From: Microbacterium lacticum
GTDB lineage: Bacteria; Actinomycetota; Actinomycetes; Actinomycetales; Microbacteriaceae
DNA: 64,000 nucleotides
Direction: 5' to 3'
NCBI RefSeq assembly: GCF_006716815.1
Contig: NZ_VFPS01000001.1
Location: 806,001-870,000 of the forward strand
This document shows, one piece after another, positions 53,842-61,463 of the stretch. The position numbers and the translations under genes were made by a program. Under the pieces are notes generated by a model. The model saw only the letters and a list, made by a program, of their open reading frames with translations, was not told the DNA's origin and did no database searches. Position 1 is the first letter of the stretch. The number at the start of each line of letters is the position of its first letter.

Positions 53842-54068
53842 GACTGCGCCTCCCCCGAGGTGAGGTCACACGGGCGCGCGAGGGTCAGCCAGACAGGGTG
53901 TAGGTTTCGCGTTCGGCGTCGTGAGCGGCGGCTCATCTCCGCCTCGCGTGTACTACTGAACTGGCGGAGATGATGGAAATACGTCTGTTCTCGGGGTTTC
54001 TTCTTTCCGTTATTTCCTTCATTTTGTAACGGGGAGTAGCGGAAATGGGGCACGGAAATCGGTACCAT
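53838..54068 (-). CDS. Small protein over an AT-rich repeat region
   Basis: A 76-residue frame, MVPISVPHFRYSPLQNEGNN..., with a basic middle (KKKPREQ, RRSRRRTRN). Its ATG overlaps the stop of the primase gene (TGATG) and its end overlaps the next start, which supports translation. However, the DNA is unusually AT-rich and repeat-bearing, so this could be a non-coding origin with a chance frame. Confidence 0.5.
   Translation of the reverse strand: MVPISVPHFRYSPLQNEGNNGKKKPREQTYFHHLRQFSSTREAEMSRRSRRRTRNLHPVWLTLARPCDLTSGEAQS
53974..54058. repeat. AT-rich GGAAAT repeats beside the primase gene, possible origin
   Basis: GGAAAT occurs at 53974, 54040 and 54053 and inverted (ATTTCC) at 54011. CCGTTA (54006-54011) and TAACGG (54026-54031) form a small inverted repeat around an AT-rich loop. 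The stretch is far more AT-rich than the window average and lies directly downstream of the primase-helicase gene, a common place for an origin. Confidence 0.5.
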
Positions 54069-56281
54069 CAGTACTCCTCCTCGCCGAGGCCGTCGATCGG
54101 TCTGAGCCCGTCTGGCTTGTGGTACAGCCCCTTGCCCACGCGGCGGATATCCCCTCGGTCGACAGCGCGTCCGAGCTTGCGGTGCAGGTTGGTGCGCGCC
54201 TGCTTCCCGGCACCCTCCCTCGCGTTCGGGTCCACGTCGAAGCGGATGCAGATGTCGATCCAGCGGACTGGCTCGTCCTGCTCGCAGATCCACTCGATGA
54301 CCTCGGCCGTCTCTTCCTTCACGCCGCGCCTGCCGTCACGCTTCGAGTTCTCGGCTTCGAGCAGGTCTTGCACGCTCTTAGGCGAGTCACCGATGTAGGC
54401 GGCTTTCGACACGAGCTGACTGCGGACGTTGCCCTTGGTGTCGCGACCTTGCACGACAGCGCCGGTCACCTCGAAGAGCATCGACTTGCCGCGCGCGTTC
54501 GAGTAGTTCGATTTGTCGATCGAGACGACGCGGTAGTCGGATTCCTCGTCGATCGCCATGACGAGCAGTGAGCGGAGCACGTCACGCCAGACGTGGGAGC
54601 CTGACACCTTCTCCCCTGCGACCCCGTGGCCCTTCTTGAAGTGCATGACCACCACGAGCGCGATGTTGAGTTCGCGAGCGAGCGCGGCAAGCGGGTCGAG
54701 TGCGCGGCGCACGTCGCCCTGGGCGTTCGGGTTGCCCTCGACGAAGCTGAGGATCGGGTCGAGGATCAACATTTTCGCGCCGGTGTCGATCAGCATCTGC
54801 CGGATTCCGGGGAGGTCTTGGGTCAACTGCATGACGGTTTCGATCTGCTGGCCCGCCGTCGTTTCGATGGTCGGCTGTAGCACGTGAACCCGACTCATGT
54901 CGGCACCGGCCACGTTGAGGCGCGGCGCGAGCTGACGGCTGATGTCGTCCTCGCCTGCGACGATCAGCACCGATGCGGGCTGGCCCTTGAGGTCGCCCTC
55001 GAAGGTGCCGCGGGTCACCCCGGCGGCGAGCCACGAGACGACGGTCGACTTCCCGATGCCCGCCTGCCCGGCGATCCCGGTCGGCACCCCGAGCGGGACC
55101 ACGTTGTCCCAGGCCCATTCGGTTACCTCGAACTCCACCGCCGACAAGTCGACCAGATTGAGGGATCGCTTCGAGTTCTCGCCGGCCGTGACCGTGGCGG
55201 GCTTCTCGCGGTTCGACCACGCGCTCCGGATCGCGAACTTCACCGCGTGGCGCTCGGGCGGCTTCCCGCTGTATCCGGTGCGGTGGTACCCCCAGACCTG
55301 ATCTTCGAGGTCGGTCAGGTCGGGCGCGATCTTCGCGACGGCCTCGGCCACCACGTCGATGGGCAGATCTTTCCGGATACGGTCGGCGACGGTCTGGTGC
55401 GCCGATGCGATCTTCGCCTCGACCTGCTCAATGCCCCACGCTTCATCGGTCGGGGCATGCGCTTTGACGAGCGCTTCGGCGTCGGCGACAGTGAGGTCGA
55501 AGAACGGCACGTTGGCGATCTCCAGCAGGTTGCACGCCTCGGTGTAGGTGCCTTCGTCCCAGCCCGCGCCCCCGAACCACGGTTGTGGCAGGGCGCGGAG
55601 CTTCGCGATGCATCCGTTGACGGCGGCGCGTTCGTAGTGAGTCCCACCGCTGTAGGCGTCGCCCCCGGCATAGGCCGGAACGGCTTCCGTAGCATCTCTC
55701 TTGACCTCGTGGCGCGGCGGGGCGCTCAGATAGGTCACGAGCCACTCGGGCATCACGGAGACGGGCGCGTCGTCGTTCTCAGCTTCGTAGACGACACCGG
55801 TCGCATGCGCTGAGCCTGCCGCGACGGCATAGGCGTTGCCGCCCCGAACGTCGAGGTTGTAGCCCTGCTTCTTGAACGGCGTGCGGTTGCCGAAGTGGAT
55901 GCCCACGGGCTCAGCGAAGTAGTAATGCCAGCCCTTCGCGCTCCGCACCCGGTAGGTGACCGGCACCTCGACGCCGTGATCGGCGCAGAACCGCTCGAAG
56001 TCGCCGAGTTCGTCCTCGTCGAGGATCACGACGCCGGACGGGCCGCAGACCACACCGAGGTTGTAGCCCTTGCGCCTCCACGTCGCGATCACGCCGGGGT
56101 CGTTGCTGGCGTTGCGGACGTGGCTCCCGATGGGATGCTTGCCACGCTCGGCGCAGGTCCCCGGGTCGTGCGTATCGCTCTTGGGGGCGAGGCACTGCGG
56201 TGCGGTCGGGTCGTCCAGCGGCGCGTAATGGAAGCGCGCAACCGGGGCGGTCTTCGCGGCGTGTCCGATCCTTGGGGTCAT
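54068..56281 (-). CDS. Primase-polymerase / RepA-like helicase fusion
   Basis: A 737-residue replication protein. Residues ~15-190 form a bifunctional primase-polymerase domain, with GKHPIGSHVRNASND, GYNLGVVCGPSGVVILDEDE (catalytic acids D88, D90), then HYYFAEPVG. Residues ~385-600 form a RepA/AAA_25-type helicase with Walker A GIAGQAGIGKSTV (405-414), VLIVAGEDD and KMLILDPILSF (Walker B). The H-motif is VVVMHFKKGHGVAG. The C-terminus has a winged-helix-like tail. It would prime and unwind the element's own origin. Confidence 0.88.
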   Translation of the reverse strand: MTPRIGHAAKTAPVARFHYAPLDDPTAPQCLAPKSDTHDPGTCAERGKHPIGSHVRNASNDPGVIATWRRKGYNLGVVCGPSGVVILDEDELGDFERFCADHGVEVPVTYRVRSAKGWHYYFAEPVGIHFGNRTPFKKQGYNLDVRGGNAYAVAAGSAHATGVVYEAENDDAPVSVMPEWLVTYLSAPPRHEVKRDATEAVPAYAGGDAYSGGTHYERAAVNGCIAKLRALPQPWFGGAGWDEGTYTEACNLLEIANVPFFDLTVADAEALVKAHAPTDEAWGIEQVEAKIASAHQTVADRIRKDLPIDVVAEAVAKIAPDLTDLEDQVWGYHRTGYSGKPPERHAVKFAIRSAWSNREKPATVTAGENSKRSLNLVDLSAVEFEVTEWAWDNVVPLGVPTGIAGQAGIGKSTVVSWLAAGVTRGTFEGDLKGQPASVLIVAGEDDISRQLAPRLNVAGADMSRVHVLQPTIETTAGQQIETVMQLTQDLPGIRQMLIDTGAKMLILDPILSFVEGNPNAQGDVRRALDPLAALARELNIALVVVMHFKKGHGVAGEKVSGSHVWRDVLRSLLVMAIDEESDYRVVSIDKSNYSNARGKSMLFEVTGAVVQGRDTKGNVRSQLVSKAAYIGDSPKSVQDLLEAENSKRDGRRGVKEETAEVIEWICEQDEPVRWIDICIRFDVDPNAREGAGKQARTNLHRKLGRAVDRGDIRRVGKGLYHKPDGLRPIDGLGEEEY

Positions 56282-56418
56282 CGTCCGCCCCCGATCGTCA
56301 GGGCGAACACGAAGCCGTACCCGATGTAGGCGAGGAGCCCTGTGACCGTGACGGTCGCCCAGAAGATGTCATCGTGACCGACGCGCGAGCGGCGACGGCG
56401 ATGCGTTGAGGTGCTCAC
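56278..56418 (-). CDS. Small membrane protein (46 residues)
   Basis: GTG start at 56418. The basic N-terminus STSTHRRRRSRVGHDD is followed by one TM helix, FWATVTVTGLLAYIGYGFVF, ending TIGGGR. It overlaps the primase start by four bases and the preceding gene's stop likewise, so it is in a coupled operon. Function unknown. Confidence 0.65.
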   Translation of the reverse strand: MSTSTHRRRRSRVGHDDIFWATVTVTGLLAYIGYGFVFALTIGGGR

Positions 56419-56543
56419 GCGGCGCTCACCGCCTCATCGGGGGCGTCAGTGAACGTCGGCGCGAAAAGGATCTCGCAGAGTCGTCGAACATCCTCGGCGG
56501 GAAGCGGGCGAGCTTCCCAATGGACAGTGGATCGGTTGAGCAC
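56415..56543 (-). CDS. Small protein (42 residues), first gene of replication operon
   Basis: GTG start at 56543 behind a GGAGGT site: VLNRSTVHWEARPLPAEDVR, then LCEILFAPTFTDAPDEAVSA. It overlaps the small membrane protein by four bases. No family is recognised; size and place suggest an early regulatory peptide. Confidence 0.55.
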   Translation of the reverse strand: MLNRSTVHWEARPLPAEDVRRLCEILFAPTFTDAPDEAVSAA

Positions 56544-56968
56544 CGTAACCTCCAGGGCTACGGGTCGCTTGCATGACAAACGCCCGTGGTTCCGTCGCTC
56601 ATCGCATCTGTTGACACGCGGTGAGCGGACCCGGAACCTACGGGCGTGGGTATCGGCTACCGACATTGCTGTCGGCACTCCTGGACATGGTGTCTTCTTG
56701 CCAGCCCAGGTGAGGCGGGACCTGTCGGACCCGTCAGCCTCTGTTCAGTTGTCTATCTGCGTCTATCCAAGCACGCCGCATATTCCGGGAGCGACCTTCT
56801 CAGCTGGGAGCTTTCTGCATGACCCTGAGTCAAGCTGCGCGGAACATTCCGGCGAGAATCTTCGCCTGTTTGACTAGAGGTCGTTCGGGTGGTTCCGTTC
56901 AGACCGTTGGTCTATCTCGGCTTGGCCCCCGCTTCGGCGGGGGCCTCGTCGTACACCGTAGCTACTGC
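56544..56968. other. Gene-free control region upstream of replication operon
   Basis: No credible gene is seen. An imperfect inverted repeat, CGCCCGTGGTTCCG (56581-56594) with CGGAACCTACGGGCG (56632-56646, one bulge), encloses a TTGACA hexamer at 56611. The replication operon reads left from here and the TIR gene ends at the right side. The region is likely the promoter/operator area of the element. Confidence 0.5.
56924..56945. terminator. UUCG stem-loop terminator of the TIR operon
   Basis: GGCCCCCGC-TTCG-GCGGGGGCC, a perfect 9-bp stem with a UUCG tetraloop. It lies 24 bp beyond the TIR stop. It has no T-run but very high stability. Confidence 0.7.
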
Positions 56969-57916
56969 TCAGGGCTCGGTTGGGTCGTCCGCATTCTGAT
57001 GACCGTACAGCTCCGCGTTGAGTTCCTCGGCGACCGCGCGGTCCGCCTCTCGCTCGGTTCGCGACGGTCTGAACGCGTGTGCCGGGTCGCGGAAACGTCC
57101 ACGAGGAATAAACATGGCATCGTGCGGCTCGACCACAATGCGAACGCCGTATCTGTCAGCGACGCCCTGCAACAGATCCGAGTCGAACTCGACTTGAGCA
57201 GACCCGGCATCGACGTGAAGGACCATGCCTTCGCTCATATCGCGGAAACGATACTTGATCGGCTTGTCCAGCTCGGTAATGCACCTGGCGATAGTTTGAG
57301 CCACCTCAGCCTTCCTGGAGGCGCCCCAGCTGTGCCCAGGATCTCGACGCGAACGCTCGATCCGGCGGACCCTGAGCAGAATCTCATCCAGGATCTCCGC
57401 TTGGTCGCGAGTCGTAGTAGCTGGCTCACGCCCGTCTGCCGCCGCCGTAACGGCCGCTTCAAGCTCCGGCCAGAACTTCTCGAACAGCACCTTGAGGCCG
57501 ACTTCGGGCATGGGCTCACCGTCCAGCAACTTGTTCATGTCGCGCAACAGCTTCCACACGTCGTCCTGGTCGCGAACGCTAGTCATCTGAAACTGCGTGA
57601 GCGGACCCGAAACGTCCGACTGCGTGAGGTCAACGAGTAGTGGCGCAACCCGCGAAGTACCGAGATCCTTGCCGAGCGCTCCGGCCTCAAAGTTGATCCA
57701 CTTTGCGTCCTGATTCGCCTGAGTCAGGACGACGAGCCCGAACCCGGTGTCCTCAAGGCTCGAAGCGATAATGTCCATGCCGCGCGCGCCTTTGGCTATG
57801 TCCTGACTCGATACGAACGGGGTGACCCGTTCCATCAGCACGTTTTTCAACCAACCCTGCAGAAATTCGGCAATGGCTCGCGAGTCGGACCCCGACCAAC
57901 TAATGAATACCTTCAC
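56969..57916 (-). CDS. TIR-domain protein
   Basis: A 315-residue protein. Residues 1-~150 form a bacterial TIR domain: KVFISWSGSDSRAIAEFLQG at the start, GFGLVVLTQANQDAKWINFE, and the candidate catalytic Glu77 in WINFEAGALGK. Bacterial TIR domains often cleave NAD+ or make cyclic-ADPR signals in anti-phage defence. Residues ~155-190 are a charged linker; the C-terminal ~120 residues are unclassified. It lies 52 bp downstream of the PLD endonuclease gene on the same strand, so it is probably part of that operon. Confidence 0.85.
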   Translation of the reverse strand: MKVFISWSGSDSRAIAEFLQGWLKNVLMERVTPFVSSQDIAKGARGMDIIASSLEDTGFGLVVLTQANQDAKWINFEAGALGKDLGTSRVAPLLVDLTQSDVSGPLTQFQMTSVRDQDDVWKLLRDMNKLLDGEPMPEVGLKVLFEKFWPELEAAVTAAADGREPATTTRDQAEILDEILLRVRRIERSRRDPGHSWGASRKAEVAQTIARCITELDKPIKYRFRDMSEGMVLHVDAGSAQVEFDSDLLQGVADRYGVRIVVEPHDAMFIPRGRFRDPAHAFRPSRTEREADRAVAEELNAELYGHQNADDPTEP

Positions 57917-57968
57917 GGCCTCAGATTAGCGGGCGGTTTGCATGCGGAACGCCCGTTCCTCATTGCAA

Positions 57969-59033
57969 CTAGAGGCGGTAGGTGTCCGCTCCACGCTCCT
58001 CGTACTCCGGCGAGTAGTCCATGATGTACGACGGCTCCTCGTCGCCCTCATCGATTCGGTAGAACGCGACGAATCGCGAGCCGAATTCGAGAACGTCGTC
58101 CTGGACGACCGGCTCGCCGTTCGCTACTCCGAGACGCATGCGGAAGTACTCACCGATGAAGCTGTTGTTCTGCGGCGTCTCCAGCGCCTTGCCCTCCTCC
58201 TGAGCCAGCTTCATGAGGAACAGCTTGTTGTCCGTCGTGGTGACGCGAAACACCACTCCCAGCGGCGGGAAGAAGCCCATCCGCCGAACCTCAGCAGGCA
58301 CAGGAATGTACGCCTGGTTAGGTTCACGTTGATACTCAGGTCGCTGACCCCAGTTCAGCCCGCTCTTAGCGTGCACCTTGCCGCGTTGCGTCCCTGTCCT
58401 CGAATTGGACGTGAGAGCCACCAACGGGAGCACCACCGACTCGGCGCTCATGTAGTCGGGTTCCACGTCTCCCTCGGACGATGCAACCGAAACGGCGGTC
58501 GAAAGTGGCCGGTTATGGATCGTGATCTCGTTCTCAACGTCCGGATGGTCGATGGCGATCGACACACCCTCGATCGCCGCATAGTAGGCGAGCGCCGTCT
58601 CGATGTCCGTGGTCGTCATGATCTCTTTGTGCAGGCTCCCTCGGAAGCCGACGCCGAAACCGTTCTGAGTGAAGTTCGCCGACCCAATCCAAGCGCCGAG
58701 GGGCTGGTTGCCCTGCATCCAGATGAACAGCTTTGAGTGGACGCTGATCCCGTTTGTGACGTAGCTGACGCTCACCGAGCCGGAGTCTTCCGGCGGCTCA
58801 GCCTGCACGCTCAACAGCCCTTGGTGAGTGTCGACTGTGATGCCTTCGTAGCCAGTCATGCCGACGATGAGTCGAATCTTGAGCCCCTTGTGCATCTTCT
58901 TCGCGGCGAGCAAAAGCCGCGTACACATCTCAGCCGACGCGTAGCCAGACACAATGCGCAGTTCATCCGCGCCGCGCTCGATATAGCGGGTCAGGACCGT
59001 CTCGAACAGATCTTTACTCAGAAACATGGGCAC
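57969..59033 (-). CDS. NgoFVII-type PLD-family restriction endonuclease
   Basis: A 354-residue protein. The phospholipase D-type catalytic motif is SVHSKLFIWMQGNQ (H99, K101) followed by AWIGSANFTQNGF (N120); one such motif per chain means it would act as a dimer. The C-terminal region (about 215-335; YIPVPAEVRRMGFFPPLGVV) resembles the B3-like DNA-recognition domain of NgoFVII/BfiI-type enzymes. It lies 18 bp downstream of a C5 methyltransferase gene, forming a type II restriction-modification pair. Confidence 0.85.
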   Translation of the reverse strand: MPMFLSKDLFETVLTRYIERGADELRIVSGYASAEMCTRLLLAAKKMHKGLKIRLIVGMTGYEGITVDTHQGLLSVQAEPPEDSGSVSVSYVTNGISVHSKLFIWMQGNQPLGAWIGSANFTQNGFGVGFRGSLHKEIMTTTDIETALAYYAAIEGVSIAIDHPDVENEITIHNRPLSTAVSVASSEGDVEPDYMSAESVVLPLVALTSNSRTGTQRGKVHAKSGLNWGQRPEYQREPNQAYIPVPAEVRRMGFFPPLGVVFRVTTTDNKLFLMKLAQEEGKALETPQNNSFIGEYFRMRLGVANGEPVVQDDVLEFGSRFVAFYRIDEGDEEPSYIMDYSPEYEERGADTYRL

Positions 59034-59051
59034 CCCTCCGTGCCCATGACT

Positions 59052-60179
59052 CTAGGCGGTAGCCACCGACACTCGCTCGGCCTCAACACGACGGGGCGGG
59101 ACAATGTGCTGGAGGTTGGGCTCGATGCCGTCGTACTCCACACCTGCGAACGACTTGAGCACCGCCTCGAACACGATGCGCGCGCCCTCGACAGGCACCG
59201 CCATGCCGATCTGCTTCCGCACGCTCTCCTTGCCGCCCTTGAACTCGAAAGTGTCGGGGAAGGTTTGAATGCGAGCGCGCTCACGGTTCGTCAGCGCACG
59301 GTGCTCTTCCCAGTGATAAACGTGCGTTCCGCCGCCGCCCGAACCCGTGATCGTATACGAAGGCTTGTCGGCTTCGAGGCGCTTGTAGATCTGGCTGATC
59401 TTCGCGCCCGCGACGTTCAGCTGGAGGTCTGCGGGGATGTCCGCCGTGAACGCGTTCTGGCCCGGCAGGATGTGCTTGAGTCGCTTCACCACGTCGTCGC
59501 TCTGGCGGGTCAGCTCCTGGTTCTCGGCCCATCCGGGAATGTCAGACAGCGCCTTGCGCGCGGAGTTGTCGATGTCCTTGTACGACGCGGGCGACGGAAC
59601 CGTGAACTCCACGTCGATGTCGTCGCGGATGCCGACGATGAGGATGCGGTGGCGGCGCTGAGGCACGCCGTAGTCCTCGAACTTGTAGAGGTGCGGATAG
59701 AGGCGGTAGCCGCCCTTCTCACCGCCAGCGTGCTGGAGCCGGTCGAGGATCATCTCGAAAGCCATGCCGTCGTTCGAGTTACGGAGTCCGCCGACGTTCT
59801 CGGCGACGAACCACTGCGGCGCGTACTCGTCAATGACTCGCGCGCCGTACTCGTAGAGCGGCCCGAACGTGCCGTCGATCCCCTTCTGCTCGCCGACCAC
59901 GGAGAAGTCGTTGCAGGGGAAGCCGAACGCCAACCCGTCGATGGGTCCCAGCTGGTTCTCGATGTCCAGTTTGCGCACATCCTCGTGGATGACCCGCGTG
60001 CCAGGGAAGTTGTGCCGGTAGGTCGCGCAGGTGTCCTTGTCGTAGTCGGTCGCCCAGGCGTGTGCGATCGAGTAACCGGGGACTGACTTAGAGGCCTGGC
60101 GCGCTCCTTCGGCGATGCCCCCGGGGCCACTGAAGAGTTCACCGAGGCGGAAGGTCTTGGGGGTTTCGGTCTGTGCCAC
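59052..60179 (-). CDS. C5-cytosine DNA methyltransferase
   Basis: A 375-residue Dcm-family enzyme. Motif I is LGELFSGPGGIAEGA, motif IV holds Cys89 in GFPCNDFSVVGEQKG, motif VI is FVAENVGGLR, and motif VIII-like QRRHRILIVGI follows. It is the modification partner of the PLD endonuclease just downstream. A vsr gene is divergent 160 bp away, as usual for systems that make 5-methylcytosine. Confidence 0.94.
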   Translation of the reverse strand: MAQTETPKTFRLGELFSGPGGIAEGARQASKSVPGYSIAHAWATDYDKDTCATYRHNFPGTRVIHEDVRKLDIENQLGPIDGLAFGFPCNDFSVVGEQKGIDGTFGPLYEYGARVIDEYAPQWFVAENVGGLRNSNDGMAFEMILDRLQHAGGEKGGYRLYPHLYKFEDYGVPQRRHRILIVGIRDDIDVEFTVPSPASYKDIDNSARKALSDIPGWAENQELTRQSDDVVKRLKHILPGQNAFTADIPADLQLNVAGAKISQIYKRLEADKPSYTITGSGGGGTHVYHWEEHRALTNRERARIQTFPDTFEFKGGKESVRKQIGMAVPVEGARIVFEAVLKSFAGVEYDGIEPNLQHIVPPRRVEAERVSVATA

Positions 60180-60341
60180 GGGGTTTGGCCTCTCGGTCGG
60201 GGATTGCAGATCGCGTTTAGTTCAGGCTAGATAGTCCACTAATGGGGAGCGTGGATTGGTTACCGCGTGTTGCAGGGTTTCTTTCGAAAGCATCGCACGC
60301 ATGTTCGAACTCGGACCAGCGCGGGTGTGTAGCCTAACGGG

Positions 60342-60761
60342 GTGGCAGAGTCGTGGGCATCGAGCGAGCAAGCCCGCCTGACGATGGTCGCCAACCGCTC
60401 GAAGAATACGACTCCCGAACTCGCGGTGCGGGCACTCCTACACGCGCGCGGTCTGCGTTATCGAGTCCACTTCCGGCCAGTGCCTACTCTCCGACGAACC
60501 GCCGACATTGTGTTCACGAGGCAGAAGATCGCCGTCTTCATCGACGGGTGCTTCTGGCACGCCTGCCCGGAGCACTTCGTGATGCCTCGGTCGAATCCGG
60601 CCTACTGGGTGCCGAAAATCGAGGGCAACCAGCGCCGCGACCGCGAGACGAATGACGCCCTTCGGGCGGCGGGTTGGACCGTCACACGGTTCTGGGAACA
60701 CGACCCGCCCGCTCAGGTCGCTGACCGCATCGCGGCGGTTGTGCGCGAGCTAGCAAGCTGA
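60342..60761 (+). CDS. vsr: Very short patch repair endonuclease
   Basis: A 139-residue Vsr nuclease that nicks at T:G mismatches arising from deamination of 5-methylcytosine. Family motifs are LTMVANRSKNTTPELAVRAL, RTADIVFTRQKIAVFIDGCF, CFWHACPEH (zinc/metal) and VTRFWEHD. The GTG start follows TAGCCT closely and may be leaderless. It reads divergently from the methyltransferase. A CTTTCGAAAG palindrome lies in the shared gap. Confidence 0.94.
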   Translation: MAESWASSEQARLTMVANRSKNTTPELAVRALLHARGLRYRVHFRPVPTLRRTADIVFTRQKIAVFIDGCFWHACPEHFVMPRSNPAYWVPKIEGNQRRDRETNDALRAAGWTVTRFWEHDPPAQVADRIAAVVRELAS

Positions 60762-60806
60762 CGCAGGAGCGTGCATCCCGGCTCGAAACCAGCGATCGCA
60801 AACGTT

Positions 60807-60881
60807 TGGTGCCCCCGAAGGGATTCGAACCCCCGACCCTCTCCTTAGGACGGAGTGGCTCTTCCACTGAGCTACGGAGGC
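60807..60881 (-). tRNA. tRNA-Arg(CCT)
   Basis: A 75-nt cloverleaf including an encoded CCA: acceptor GCCTCCG with CGGGGGC (one G-U), D-arm GCTC...GAGC, anticodon loop GTCCTAA (anticodon CCT), T-arm GGGGG-TTCGAAT-CCCTT. It would read AGG, a rare codon in high-GC actinobacteria. It lies between vsr and an excisionase-like gene, inside element 2. Confidence 0.95.
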
Positions 60882-60894
60882 CAGCCCTCCGATT

Positions 60895-61275
60895 CTACCG
60901 CTGGGTGTTCGCCTCGATGAAAGCCACCAGGGACGCGCGCGAGATGTACTTCCCCGAACCCACCTTCGTGTATTCGATGCCGCCTTCCTTCATCAGCGCG
61001 TGCAACGTGCCGTAGGAGATGCCGAGTTCCGTCGCGGCATCCTTCAGCTTGAGCAACATCGGCCCCGACGCCGACATCTGGCTCTGGTCCGAGTGGCCCG
61101 CCTCGGGCTGGGAGTCGACCACATGCACGTCGGTGGCTTTCGTTTCCCACCGTCCGGCGTAGGCCCACGAGGTGGTCAATTCGTCCTTGACCTTCTTCGC
61201 GGCGGCTTCCTCGTCGGTGGCGCGAACCCACAGTTCGGCCACCTCGACCTTCGTCACCGTCACCTTGAACCGCAT
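60895..61275 (-). CDS. Excisionase-like HTH protein with N-terminal extension
   Basis: A 126-residue protein. Residues 1-~60 form a small alpha/beta segment (RFKVTVTKVEVAELWVRATD). The C-terminal ~55 residues are a MerR/excisionase-type winged HTH (LKLKDAATELGISYGTLHAL, then SGKYISRASLVAFIEANTQR). ATG 61275 follows an AGGAGGT site. It may act as a recombination directionality factor or repressor. Confidence 0.75.
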   Translation of the reverse strand: MRFKVTVTKVEVAELWVRATDEEAAAKKVKDELTTSWAYAGRWETKATDVHVVDSQPEAGHSDQSQMSASGPMLLKLKDAATELGISYGTLHALMKEGGIEYTKVGSGKYISRASLVAFIEANTQR

Positions 61276-61297
61276 GGGCACCTCCTGCAAATGGAGA

Positions 61298-61323
61298 GGG
61301 CCTCGGGTGCGACCCCGAGGCCC
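61298..61323. terminator. Stem-loop between terL and HTH gene
   Basis: GGGCCTCGGG / CCCGAGGCCC, perfect 10-bp arms with a 6-base loop, between the terminase stop (61464) and the HTH start. It probably ends the terminase transcript. A weaker stem, GGAGCC...GGCTCC, lies at about 61,411-61,438. Confidence 0.6.
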
Positions 61324-61463
61324 GAGCAGCTCCGTCCTAGGAACATCGTACGCTCGCGGGCACCCACGCGCGGCCTTCCTTGGGGTCTTCCTTGACCTCG
61401 GATACGCCAGGAGCCCCTGAGATAGTCCCAGAGGCTCCCGAGGTCACGGAGAGGCTTCCGTCG

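Noticed and set aside
60807-60881. tRNA-Arg as the attachment site of element 2
   Set aside because: The only integrase in view is a serine recombinase next to tadC, and no repeat of the tRNA 3' end was found within the window.
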